Both the position numbers and the translations under genes were made by a program. A stretch of 64,000 nt of DNA from an uncultured Sutterella sp. Its GTDB lineage: Bacteria > Pseudomonadota > Gammaproteobacteria > Burkholderiales > Burkholderiaceae_F. Location: positions 69,861-133,860 of the forward strand of contig CAJLHF010000002.1 in NCBI GenBank assembly GCA_905206365.1, written 5' to 3'. Shown in pieces: positions 27,034 through 35,285 of the stretch; the first letter of the stretch is position 1; each line of letters begins with the position of its first letter. The notes beneath the pieces were generated by a model, which searched no databases, was not told the origin of the DNA, and was given only the letters and a program-made list of their open reading frames with translations.

Positions 27034-27061
27034 AAGGGGCCGGACAGCTGTCCGGCCCCTT
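27034..27061. terminator. 28-bp perfect palindrome between the hydrogenase cytochrome gene and hydF
   Basis: The arms AAGGGGCCGGACAG and CTGTCCGGCCCCTT meet without a spacer. On the minus transcript it would form a very stable hairpin followed by TGTTTTC, a weak U-tract. It may be a partial terminator, an mRNA end protector or processing site separating the structural genes from the maturase genes. It could alternatively be a protein-binding dyad. Confidence 0.6.
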
Positions 27062-27116
27062 GAGAACTACTTCGCGGCGCCAAGACCGAGAAGGAGCTTA
27101 TAGCACAAACCCGAGG

Positions 27117-27791
27117 TTACTTTTCGATGTTCGTACGGATCACGTCGCGTTCGAACCAAACGGGAGCGTGGTGTTCGGCGGCTTCGACCGAGATCGTCCC
27201 CGGGCCGAGGCGCCAGATGCCCTTGAAGTGTTCCATCGAGAGCAGAGCGAGCGGGATGTGCGCGCAGACAACGAGCACGGAGACGATGATGGAGCCCCAA
27301 ACGTGGAAGTAGAACATCCACATGTAGACCATCTTGCCGAGGAGCGGGGCACCGAGCCAGAGGAGCCAGCCCGTCACGGCGAGAGCGGCGATCATGCCCA
27401 TGAAGAGCAGGTACGAGGCCTTCTGACCGCCGTTGTAGCGACCCTGCGGCGGAACCGTTTCCGGACCGAACGGGATCTTAAAGAAGCGGCGGGGATAGTT
27501 GCCGAAGTTGCGGAACCAGTAGATGGTGTTGCGGTCCCATTCCAGGCAGGCGCGCAGGATGAGCGCGAAGCGGTCCGGAGCGATCACGATGAACCCGAGC
27601 AGGTTGAACGTGAAGACGGCGCCGAGGATGAGATGCCAGAGCATCGTGAGTTCCGCGGCTTCGTCGGACGGGTTGCAGAAATAGACGTACACGCCCGTGA
27701 AGAGCAGGGCAAACCACGTGATGGCGTTCAGCGTGTGGAACACCTTATCCGGGGCATGGAAGCGAAGGATGCGTTCGTTAGCATTAGCCAT
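27117..27791 (-). CDS. Cytochrome b subunit of the hydrogenase (formate dehydrogenase gamma/FdhC-like)
   Basis: Inner-membrane di-heme cytochrome b type protein, 224 aa, with four predicted helices. Candidate heme His are in FHTLNAITWF, LWHLILGAVF, MFYFHVWGSI and CAHIPLALLS. It should pass electrons between the periplasmic hydrogenase and the quinone pool. Its start overlaps the hydB stop by eight bases. The order hydA-hydB-fdhC matches the Shewanella oneidensis hydrogenase operon, in which this gene is called fdhC. Confidence 0.9.
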   Translation of the reverse strand: MANANERILRFHAPDKVFHTLNAITWFALLFTGVYVYFCNPSDEAAELTMLWHLILGAVFTFNLLGFIVIAPDRFALILRACLEWDRNTIYWFRNFGNYPRRFFKIPFGPETVPPQGRYNGGQKASYLLFMGMIAALAVTGWLLWLGAPLLGKMVYMWMFYFHVWGSIIVSVLVVCAHIPLALLSMEHFKGIWRLGPGTISVEAAEHHAPVWFERDVIRTNIEK

Positions 27792-28137
27792 GGTTGGCCT
27801 CCGTCATAGCCAGCGTGGAACGCTGGTAGTAATGGGTGTGCAGAAGTTCGTGCATCGTGTGGTCCACGGGCTTCGTGCCGAGGTCCTTGTAGACCGACAT
27901 GACGACTTCGTTCTGGTGAGAGCTCGTGAGACCCATGGCCTGGCAGAGCTTGTCGTCCTGGTACAGGCCGGCCTGGCGGGCCTTGATGATGACGCCGCGA
28001 CGGGCGATCAGGTCGCCGATGGCATAGCCGCAGACGGCCACGGCGCCGACGCACAGGCCGCAGACTTTCAGGAAGCCGCGACGGCCCAGGATGAGGGCGG
28101 CGGGGCGCTCGGCGTAATCGTATTTTTCAGACAGCAT
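27784..28137 (-). CDS. hydB: [FeFe]-hydrogenase small subunit with Tat-type signal
   Basis: Small subunit of a heterodimeric periplasmic [FeFe]-hydrogenase, 117 aa. The N-terminus has a twin-arginine motif GRRGFLKVCG (R19, R20) followed by a hydrophobic stretch to about residue 40. The mature part shows the small-subunit signature VYKDLGTKPVDHTMHELLHT. The large subunit has no signal, so the pair is probably exported together through Tat, as in Desulfovibrio. It starts 27 bases after hydA. Confidence 0.93.
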   Translation of the reverse strand: MLSEKYDYAERPAALILGRRGFLKVCGLCVGAVAVCGYAIGDLIARRGVIIKARQAGLYQDDKLCQAMGLTSSHQNEVVMSVYKDLGTKPVDHTMHELLHTHYYQRSTLAMTEANHG

Positions 28138-28164
28138 TTTTCAAATATCCTCGCGTCTCGTAAG

Positions 28165-29523
28165 TTAGATGCGCAGCGGCAGGGGGGTGGTCGGATGGAG
28201 CCAGGCCGTGCCGGAGGGCTGAACAGGCTGACCGCCGCCGTTGACGCAACCGCCCGGGCAGTTCATGACTTCGATGAAGTGGTAACGGTTCTTGTCGACG
28301 CGGACGCGGTTGAGAACTTCCTTGAGGCCCTGATTCGCACCGTTGACGACACAGACGCGGACTTCGAAGGTCTTGCCGCCGAGTGCCTTGATGGGCACGG
28401 GGATGGTCGCTTCGACGATGGCGTTGTCGTTGCCGCGGACAACCGTGATGTTGCCGTCCTTGAGGTCTTCGCCGGAAAGAGCGAAGTAGGCCGTACGCAG
28501 AGCAGCTTCCATCACGCCGCCCGAGCAGCCGAAGATCGTGCCGGCGCCCGAATACACTTCGAGCGGACGGCGTTCGCGGGTCTTCGGTTCGAGCAGGGGA
28601 TTGATGCCCTTGCGGCGCATGAGTTCGGCGATGTCGCGGGCCGTGAGCGAGGCGTCGATGTCCTGGAAGGAGGGCGTGTCCTTCGGGATGTCCTTGTTGG
28701 CGATGAGGTAACGCCAGGCCGTGTTCATTTCAGGACGCGAAGCTTCGAAGATCTTGGCCGTGCAGGGCGTGACGGAGACGAAATAGATCTTACGGGGATC
28801 GCACTTGAGGATGTACTTCGCAGCCCAGGTCTTGGCGAGCGTACCGCCCATCTGGAGCGGGGACTTCGCCGTGGAGAGGTGCGGAAGCATGTCGGCGTGA
28901 TACGTTTCGGCGTTCTTCACCCAGGCCGGGCAGCAGGACGTGAAGTGCGGGAACGGGTGCTTGCCCTGTTCATCGACTTCCGGACCACGTTCGCCGAGGA
29001 TCCAATACTGGATCTTCTTAACGAATTCCGTGCCTTCTTCGATGATGGTCTGGTCGGCCGTGCTGTTGCAGTCGTAGACCACGAAGCCGAGCTTTTCAAG
29101 CGCGTTGACCATCTGTTCGGTCGTGAGCGCACCGGGCTCGCCGCCGAATTCTTCGCAGAGCGAAACGCGAACGGCGGGCGAGGGTTGGGCCACGACCACG
29201 CGGTCCTTGTCGGCGAGGACGTGTTCGACTTCGTCGACGAAGCTCATCTGCTCGATCGCGTTGAACGGGCAGGCGATCAGGCACTGACCGCAGTAGAGGC
29301 ACGCGTCTTCAACGATTTCGTGCTTGGCGCCGAGACCGCCCTTGATGGCGTCGACCGGACAGAACTTGCGGCAGGTGTCGCACCCGACGCAGTTGTCCTT
29401 GTTGATGTGGATGATCCCACGCAGTTCGCCCTTGCGAAGATTGCCGTCGAAGGCGGGGCCATTTTCCCCGCGGGCGTTGTCACCCGGGAGGAACGTATGG
29501 ACCTTGATCGTATCCGTGGACAT
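28165..29523 (-). CDS. hydA: [FeFe]-hydrogenase large (catalytic) subunit
   Basis: Catalyses reversible H2 oxidation/proton reduction at the H-cluster; 452 aa. Two [4Fe-4S] ferredoxin motifs lie at C45-C55 (CVGCDTCRKFCP) and C75-C85 (CLYCGQCLIACP). H-cluster motif L1 is TSCCPAW (C197, C198), L2 is TPCTAK (C254) and L3 is MNCPGGCVNGGGQP (C422, C426). Proton-path residues EEGTE (162-166) and Ser in LSTAKSP are kept. L2 has Thr252 where most enzymes have Met. The subunit ends soon after L3, as in heterodimeric enzymes. The ribosome-binding site GGAGAG lies eight bases before ATG 29523. Confidence 0.96.
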   Translation of the reverse strand: MSTDTIKVHTFLPGDNARGENGPAFDGNLRKGELRGIIHINKDNCVGCDTCRKFCPVDAIKGGLGAKHEIVEDACLYCGQCLIACPFNAIEQMSFVDEVEHVLADKDRVVVAQPSPAVRVSLCEEFGGEPGALTTEQMVNALEKLGFVVYDCNSTADQTIIEEGTEFVKKIQYWILGERGPEVDEQGKHPFPHFTSCCPAWVKNAETYHADMLPHLSTAKSPLQMGGTLAKTWAAKYILKCDPRKIYFVSVTPCTAKIFEASRPEMNTAWRYLIANKDIPKDTPSFQDIDASLTARDIAELMRRKGINPLLEPKTRERRPLEVYSGAGTIFGCSGGVMEAALRTAYFALSGEDLKDGNITVVRGNDNAIVEATIPVPIKALGGKTFEVRVCVVNGANQGLKEVLNRVRVDKNRYHFIEVMNCPGGCVNGGGQPVQPSGTAWLHPTTPLPLRI

Positions 29524-30001
29524 GGAAAAACTCTCCAGAGTAAGGAAAGCCGGGGAGCCCGTTGCGGCTCGGCGACTTGGCGCATGATCCTACGGCGGAC
29601 AGTGGGCGCTACAGCGCTCCGGGGTCATCCTTCCGATCGGTTCATGGCACTCAATTTTTGGACGAAGGCGAGTCGCGCCGGTGGAAGAGCCGGGCCGAGA
29701 CCTTCGGTGAAACACGCGTGCATTTTAAGGGGAAGGCCTCTTCTTCAGGTTCCGAGATTAGACCTAGGGAAGTACCCCTAAAGAGTTATTTCTGTGAATT
29801 TCAGAACTGTTTCTAGATGTGTTCTGATTTGGATCAAAGACGGACGGGTTGTTCAGGTTTTATGACCGAAGTGTTTGAGGAAAAAGGAAAAATAGCCGAG
29901 CAAATTACTCGGGAATAAAAAAGTTGCACTTGTCCGCGTGTCAACAGAAGATGGAAAAAGGCGGCGTTTCGACGTATGTCGGAGTCGCACAGAAGGAAAG
30001 G
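29524..30001. other. Intergenic region upstream of hydA, with a long leader
   Basis: About 480 bases without a supported gene. The part near 29750-29940 is visibly AT-richer than its surroundings and holds the FNR-like box. A small hairpin CCGAG/CTCGG at 29896-29912 has A/T-rich flanks on both sides. From the inferred start near 29791, the hydA leader would be about 267 bases. It includes a short hairpin TAGGG/CCCTA near 29766-29781. No known riboswitch was recognised. Confidence 0.5.
29824..29837 (-). promoter_or_regulatory. FNR-type box upstream of hydA
   Basis: Read on the hydA strand the site is TTGAT-CCAA-ATCAG, one mismatch from the FNR/ANR consensus TTGATNNNNATCAA. A -10-like TGAAAT at 29798-29803 would put the start site near 29791 and the box centre near -40, the class II activation position. 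This fits anaerobic induction of the hydrogenase. Confidence 0.5.
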
Positions 30002-30036
30002 GTACAAAAAAGAAAAAGCGCGGGTTGTTCCGCGCT
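30002..30036 (-). terminator. Rho-independent terminator of the HemN-like gene
   Basis: On the minus strand AGCGCGG pairs with CCGCGCT across AACAAC and is followed by TTTTCTTTTTT. It isolates the upstream radical SAM gene from the hydrogenase operon. Confidence 0.85.
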
Positions 30037-30088
30037 CTTCGGACGCAAGATTCGACCGGGCCCGCGGGCTTCGGTCGGGACGTGCGAC

Positions 30089-31402
30089 TTACATGTCGAC
30101 TTCCTTCAGAGGCGCGCGCAGTTCGGCGCGCACGTTGTCCATACCCGAGTAGAAAGCCTTCATCATGACGAGACCGAGGAACTTTCCGGCATCCGTTACG
30201 ATGATGTTGTCCGGATCGTTCGGGTCGTCCTTGATGGCTCCCGAGAGCTTGAGGCCGAGCATTTCCTTCATCAGGTAACGGTCGACGTCGACGCCGTGCA
30301 CCTCGCGGAAGTAGCGGCGCGACAGGCGGTGCGAGAAGAGGCCGAGCATCAGGCGGTACTGCATGATGGCGTGCTTGTCGAACTGGCGGCGGCGCTCAAC
30401 GCCTGTGTGGCCCGCGGCGATGCGTTCGGCATAGCGGCGCAGGCTGAACGTGTTGACGTAGAGGCTGTCACCGAGGAAGCTGAACGCTCCCGAACCCACG
30501 CCGAGGTACTCGTCGTAGTCGACGACGTACTCGTCGAAGCCTTCGTCGTTCGTACGGCCGAAGGTCCAACTCGTGAGGTGGTTGTAGCGGCTGCCGAGCG
30601 TGTCGAGAATCACGCGGTACTGATCGGCGAGCTGATTGCCGGCGGCGGCAATGACGTTCTTCACGCTCTTTTTCGTCTGGGACGTCACCATGAGCGGGTA
30701 GGTTGTCACCTGACGGGGGTTGAGGCGCGCGATCTTGTCCATGTCCTCGTGGAGCATGTCGAGCGTCTGACCGCGGAAGCCGAACATCATGTCGATGTTG
30801 CAGGTGGGGAAGAGCTCCTGGGCGTACTGCAGACGCTCGAAGATCTGTTCCCCGGAGCCGAACTTCTCGTAGCGCTCCGAGAGCTTCAGCAAGTCGTCGT
30901 TGAAGCTTTGCACGCCGATGGACATGCGGTCGACGAGTCCCTTCAAATTGCGGAACTGCGGCGTCGTGATGATTTGCGGGTCGGTTTCGCAGGATACTTC
31001 GCGGATCGAGGGGAAGAGGGTCTTCGCGTGCTCGATCGTCTTGATGAGCTCGTCCTCAAGAATCGTCGTCGTGCCCCCGCCGATGTACATCGAGTGGAAG
31101 TCATAGCCGAGCGCCTTCACGTAGTCCATTTCCTTGCGCAGATTCACGAAGTACTCGCGCGCCTTCCATTCCTTGAAGAGGAAGCGGTGGAACGTGCAGT
31201 ATGAGCAGAGTGTGTGGCAGAAAGGAATGTGCGCGTAGAGGAGGTACTTGTGACCTTCCTGGGGGGCGGGCGGCGTGTTGAGGATCACGGGATCGCAGTG
31301 GAGGTAGCGCTTGATGTAGTAGTCCATCACGCGGTCCGTAATGCCGATCATCCATTCCGGAAGCAATTCGCGGGGTTGCGGCGTATAGCTCGAAGTAGTC
31401 AT
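30089..31402 (-). CDS. HemN/HemW-superfamily radical SAM protein (coproporphyrinogen III oxidase-like)
   Basis: Radical SAM protein of 437 aa. The 4Fe-4S/SAM motif is CHTLCSYCTF, after the family strand YLLYAHIPF. Other superfamily motifs are SMYIGGGTTTIL, RMSIGVQSFNDDLL, NIDMMFGFRGQT and GVGSGAFSFLGDSLYVNTFS. A HemN_C-like region follows. The Cys motif lacks the CxC end of true HemN and resembles HemW or anaerobic heme-processing relatives (HutW/ChuW). Neither assignment is firm. Start is ATG 31402; a TACAAT -10-like box on its strand lies at 31439-31444. It precedes the hydrogenase operon but has its own terminator. Confidence 0.8.
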   Translation of the reverse strand: MTTSSYTPQPRELLPEWMIGITDRVMDYYIKRYLHCDPVILNTPPAPQEGHKYLLYAHIPFCHTLCSYCTFHRFLFKEWKAREYFVNLRKEMDYVKALGYDFHSMYIGGGTTTILEDELIKTIEHAKTLFPSIREVSCETDPQIITTPQFRNLKGLVDRMSIGVQSFNDDLLKLSERYEKFGSGEQIFERLQYAQELFPTCNIDMMFGFRGQTLDMLHEDMDKIARLNPRQVTTYPLMVTSQTKKSVKNVIAAAGNQLADQYRVILDTLGSRYNHLTSWTFGRTNDEGFDEYVVDYDEYLGVGSGAFSFLGDSLYVNTFSLRRYAERIAAGHTGVERRRQFDKHAIMQYRLMLGLFSHRLSRRYFREVHGVDVDRYLMKEMLGLKLSGAIKDDPNDPDNIIVTDAGKFLGLVMMKAFYSGMDNVRAELRAPLKEVDM

Positions 31403-31446
31403 GTGCGGAAGATGTGCATGAAAAGAGAAGGTCCGGGCATTGTACA

Positions 31447-31480
31447 AAGAGAAAAGGGTGCCGGATCTTAACGGCACCCC
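31447..31480 (-). terminator. Terminator of the acyl-CoA synthetase gene
   Basis: GGGTGCCG pairs with CGGCACCC across GATCTTAA. Read on the minus strand it is followed by TTTTCTCTTTG. It lies just beyond the synthetase stop codon. Confidence 0.8.
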
Positions 31481-31501
31481 CTGTTTTCTCGCGGCCGCGA
31501 A

Positions 31502-33322
31502 TCAGCCGTGCGTGGCGTAGAGAGCGGCGATTTCGGCGCGGAATCTTTCGGAGAGCGGTCCGCGCTTGAGTTTGAGCGTGGGTGTGAGTAGACCGTTTTC
31601 GATCGTCCAGGGTTCAAGCGTCAGTACCGTCGCACGCGGCAGGGCGTAATTCGGGAAACCGGCAGCTGCCGCTTTAGCACGCTTCAAAACCGTGGTTTTT
31701 GCGGCCGGGGCGGTCAGAGCGGCGGGGTCCTCGGGATCGAGCCCGAGCGACTCGGCGAGAGACTTCCACTCGGTCGGATTCAGGACCGTAATGAGCCCGA
31801 GGTACGGACGGTTTTCGCCCACGACGTACGCCTGAGCGAAAAGCGGATCGGATTCAATGGCGTTCTCAAGGTCGGCGGGCGGAATCTTCTCGCCCGTCGA
31901 GGTGACGATGATTTCCTTGATGCGGCCGCGGATCTTCAGGAGTCCCCGATCGGTGAAACTGCCGACGTCGCCCGTTTTGAGCCAGCCATCCGGCGTGAAG
32001 GCGTCGCGCGTGGCCTCATTGCGGTTCCAATAACCCTTCATGATGGAGGGACCGCGCACCTGGATTTCGTCGCCTTCGGCGAGGCGCACTTCCACGTTGC
32101 AGAAGGGGCGGCCCACGGTGTCGGGTTGGTTTTCCGCAAGGCAGTTGCCGGCAATGATGGGGCTTGTTTCCGTCATGCCGTAGCCCTGAATGATGGGCAG
32201 GCCGAGGCCGCAGAACGTTCGGGCGATTTTGGGGCCGAGCGCCGCCCCGCCCGAGATGGCGATGCGCAACCGTCCGCCGAATTGCGCGAGGAGCGTTTCC
32301 CGTACGCGAGGCAGCACGAAAGTGCGTACGAGCGCGTCGAGGAGCCCCGAGCCCGATTCAAGGGGAAGACCGTTTTTGCAGCAGAAATCGCGCCAACCAG
32401 TGGCTACGGCAGCTTCGAAAAGTCGCCGCTGCAGGCTCGAAGCCTTGCGTAGCCTCTCTTCGACGCGAGCGTGAATTCGTTCGTAGACGCGGGGCACCGA
32501 AATGATGACGTCGGGTTTGACGGTTTTCAGGTCTTCGGCCAGGAGCAGTACGGACCGGTTGTATGCGATCACGCAGCCCGTGGCGAGCGCGAGGTAATAG
32601 CCCGCAGTTCTTTCGAACGTGTGCGAGAGCGGCAGAAAGGACAGGAACACGTCGCCGGTTTTCGGTGACACGCACTCGAGCGTGGCTTTGACATTGGCCA
32701 CGATGTTGGCGTGAGTGAGCATAACGCCTTTCGGGCGGCCGGTCGTTCCCGAGGTGTAGATGATGCCCGCGAGGTCGTCGGGACGGGGCGCGGCGGGGAG
32801 CTCCCGATCGGTTTCGCCGAGTGCGAGCCAGGCGCGTCGACCGTAGATACGCACGCCGTTTTCTTCGACGTCCTCGTTTTCTTCGTCCGTCAGAACGACG
32901 TAGCGCAGGTGTTCGAGGAGTCGTCCGGCGTCGCGTAGCTGTTCCCAACGCTGACGCTTGTTCGTTACGAGCACCGAGGCTTGGCTATCCTCGGCAATGT
33001 AGGCGCTCGCCCCCGGGGTGTCGATCGCATGCAGAGGAACGGGCACGAGTCCGTTTGCAAGCGCCGACTGATCGGCCGCCACGTGATCCGGCCCGTTGGG
33101 CATGAGAATCGCAACGCGGCTGCCGCGCTCAAGCCCGAGTGCGGCGAACGCACGTCGCCAGTGCTCGACGAGCGCGCCCGTCTGTGCGTATGTCAAGCTT
33201 TTCCAGGCGCCCGTCGCCCGGTCGAAGTACCGCAGTGCTTCCGAGTCGCGGTAGACGGCGACGCTGCGGTTCAGCAACTCGGGCAACGTTTCGAGCCCTT
33301 GAAGTTCATTGGATCGACCCAT
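31502..33322 (-). CDS. Long-chain fatty-acid-CoA ligase (AMP-dependent synthetase)
   Basis: Adenylate-forming enzyme of 606 aa activating a carboxylic acid, probably a long-chain fatty acid, to its CoA thioester. The AMP-binding signature is IIYTSGTTGRPKGVMLTHAN. Others are FLSFLPLSHTFERTAGYY, IQGYGMTETSPI, DGWLKTGDVGSF and the hinge/catalytic region KIRGRIKEIIVTSTGEKIPP. The ERTAGYY and IVTSTGEKIPP variants resemble the FadD15/plant long-chain group. There is no signal peptide or membrane segment. The gene has its own terminator, and a hairpin lies just upstream of its start. Confidence 0.9.
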   Translation of the reverse strand: MGRSNELQGLETLPELLNRSVAVYRDSEALRYFDRATGAWKSLTYAQTGALVEHWRRAFAALGLERGSRVAILMPNGPDHVAADQSALANGLVPVPLHAIDTPGASAYIAEDSQASVLVTNKRQRWEQLRDAGRLLEHLRYVVLTDEENEDVEENGVRIYGRRAWLALGETDRELPAAPRPDDLAGIIYTSGTTGRPKGVMLTHANIVANVKATLECVSPKTGDVFLSFLPLSHTFERTAGYYLALATGCVIAYNRSVLLLAEDLKTVKPDVIISVPRVYERIHARVEERLRKASSLQRRLFEAAVATGWRDFCCKNGLPLESGSGLLDALVRTFVLPRVRETLLAQFGGRLRIAISGGAALGPKIARTFCGLGLPIIQGYGMTETSPIIAGNCLAENQPDTVGRPFCNVEVRLAEGDEIQVRGPSIMKGYWNRNEATRDAFTPDGWLKTGDVGSFTDRGLLKIRGRIKEIIVTSTGEKIPPADLENAIESDPLFAQAYVVGENRPYLGLITVLNPTEWKSLAESLGLDPEDPAALTAPAAKTTVLKRAKAAAAGFPNYALPRATVLTLEPWTIENGLLTPTLKLKRGPLSERFRAEIAALYATHG

Positions 33323-33345
33323 GAGCCGTGTCTCCGAAAGGGGAA

Positions 33346-33363
33346 GGCGTCCTTGCGGACGCC
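33346..33363. terminator. Hairpin between uup and the acyl-CoA synthetase gene
   Basis: GGCGTCC and GGACGCC pair across a TTGC tetraloop. On the minus strand, TTCCCCTTTCGG follows, a weak U-tract. It could end uup transcription. Confidence 0.5.
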
Positions 33364-33433
33364 CTCCGGAAAATAAGCAACAAGAAATCCTACTCCGAAA
33401 GCAAGGCGTTCAGAGACCGACGAAAGTCGGATT

Positions 33434-35266
33434 TTATTCGCCTTGGGCTTCGCGTTGTTTGGCTTCAAGCTCTTCCCAACGGGCAAAACCCGCGGCCATT
33501 TCCTCGTCGATGGCTTTCATGCGTTCGGCATCGGCGCGAAGCTCCTCGACGGGAAGACCGTGGTAGTCCGCAGCGCTCATCTTTTCGACGAGCGCGCTCT
33601 GTTCGGCTTCGAGGGCTTCGATGCGGGCGGGCAGACTTTCGAGTTCCCGGGTTTCTTTGTAGGAGAGTTTGATCTTCTGCGTGCGCTGACGCGGCTTTGG
33701 GGCGGCTTTCTCGGCTTTGGGCGCCTTGTCGCTTCGCGCTTCGTCGGCGGTCTTTGGACGCTGGCGCAACCAGTCTTCGTAGCCGCCCACGTATTCCCGC
33801 CAGAGGCCGTTGCCTTCCGGAGTCAACACTTCGGTGACGACGTTGTCGAGGAATCGTCGGTCGTGGCTGACAAGAATGATAGTACCCGGGTAATTGGCCA
33901 ACGTCTGCTCGAGTACTTCGAGCGAGTCGATATCGAGGTCGTTCGTCGGTTCGTCAAGGACGAGCAAGTTCGCGGGCAGAGCGAAGAGTCGGGCAAGGAG
34001 TAGTCGGTTGCGTTCTCCGCCCGAGAGCGAACTCACGGGAACGTTCGCTCGTCGCGGCGGGAAAAGGAAGTCGCCGAGATACGCGACGACGTGTTTCTTT
34101 TGTCCGCCGATTTCGATCCACTCGGAGCCTGGCGAAATCGTTTCCGCCACGGTCTTCGTTAGATCGAGCTGCTCGCGCATCTGGTCGAAGTAGGCGATCT
34201 TGAGGGAGGTGCCGAGTTTGACGGAGCCCGCATCGGGTTCGAGTTTGCCGAGAATGAGCTTGATCAGCGTACTCTTGCCGACGCCGTTGCGTCCGATCAA
34301 ACCGAGTCGGTCGCCGCGCATCAGGCGGAAGTTGAGGTCTTTGACGAGCATGCGGCCGCCGAACGACTTGGTGAGTCCTTCGACTTCGGCCACGATTTTT
34401 CCGCTTTTCTCGCCCGCATCGATCGAGAGGACGACGCTGCCGGTACGCTCGCGTCGAGCGGCGCGTTCACGGCGCAGCTGCTCCAGGCGTCGCACTCGCC
34501 CTTCGTTTCGGGTGCGGCGCGCCTCGATTCCTTTGCGGATCCAAACCTCTTCTTGGGCCCAGAATTTGTCGAAGCGCTGACGCTCAAGCGTCTCGGCGGC
34601 GAGCTCTTCTTCTTTCCGGCTTTCGTAGGCGGCGAAGTTCCCCGGGTAGGAGCGCAGAATGCCGCGGTCGAGTTCGATGATGCGGGTGGAAACGTTGTCG
34701 AGGAATTGACGGTCGTGGGTGATGACGACCATCGATTTCGACGTGCGCCAACCGGCATTTATCAGGCCTTCGAGGAGCGCGATCGCCTCAAGGTCGAGGT
34801 GGTTCGTCGGTTCGTCCAGGAGGAGCAGATCCGGCTCGAGCGCGAAGGCGAGCGCCAGCGCCGCGCGCTTGCGCTGACCGCCCGAGGCCTTGGAGGGGTC
34901 GCTTTCGGGGTCGAGTTCGAAGCGCGTCAGGTACTCGTCGAGCTTGGCGGCCAGGCGCCACCCTTCGCGTTCGTCGTCGTGCTCGTGCACGCGACCGCGC
35001 AGCATCAGGCTTTCGCGGAAAGTCGGCGCGGCGGGCAGCAGAGGTTCCTGCTCCACGTAGTGGACGGTGAGCCCGTCCTGACGTTGCAGAAGTCCGTCGT
35101 CAAGCGCCGTGGTTCCCGCAAGGACCGCAAGGAGCGAACTTTTGCCCGCGCCGTTGCGGCCGATGAGTCCGATGCGTTCGCCCGGTTCTACGGAAAAGGA
35201 GGCGCCGTCAAGAAGCGGTAGGTCTCCCCAGGCGAGGTGGCCGTCCGTCAAGGTAATGAGTGCCAT
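33434..35266 (-). CDS. uup: ABC-F family ATPase Uup
   Basis: Soluble ABC-F protein of 610 aa with two nucleotide-binding domains and no membrane domain. The first has Walker A GRNGAGKS, signature ASGGQRKRAALALA (Ala instead of the common Leu) and Walker B LLLLDEPTNHLDLE. The second has GRNGVGKS, LSGGERNRLLLARL and LLVLDEPTNDLDIDS. The C-terminal coiled coil (about 535-610) identifies Uup, which acts on ribosomes and branched DNA. It follows the LpoA-like gene by 19 bases. Confidence 0.93.
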   Translation of the reverse strand: MALITLTDGHLAWGDLPLLDGASFSVEPGERIGLIGRNGAGKSSLLAVLAGTTALDDGLLQRQDGLTVHYVEQEPLLPAAPTFRESLMLRGRVHEHDDEREGWRLAAKLDEYLTRFELDPESDPSKASGGQRKRAALALAFALEPDLLLLDEPTNHLDLEAIALLEGLINAGWRTSKSMVVITHDRQFLDNVSTRIIELDRGILRSYPGNFAAYESRKEEELAAETLERQRFDKFWAQEEVWIRKGIEARRTRNEGRVRRLEQLRRERAARRERTGSVVLSIDAGEKSGKIVAEVEGLTKSFGGRMLVKDLNFRLMRGDRLGLIGRNGVGKSTLIKLILGKLEPDAGSVKLGTSLKIAYFDQMREQLDLTKTVAETISPGSEWIEIGGQKKHVVAYLGDFLFPPRRANVPVSSLSGGERNRLLLARLFALPANLLVLDEPTNDLDIDSLEVLEQTLANYPGTIILVSHDRRFLDNVVTEVLTPEGNGLWREYVGGYEDWLRQRPKTADEARSDKAPKAEKAAPKPRQRTQKIKLSYKETRELESLPARIEALEAEQSALVEKMSAADYHGLPVEELRADAERMKAIDEEMAAGFARWEELEAKQREAQGE

Positions 35267-35285
35267 GTCGTATCGAAAAAACGTG

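Noticed and set aside
27697..29781. A 694-codon plus-strand frame opposite the hydrogenase genes
   Set aside because: It is antisense to hydA, hydB and part of the cytochrome gene; no ribosome-binding site or domain was seen.
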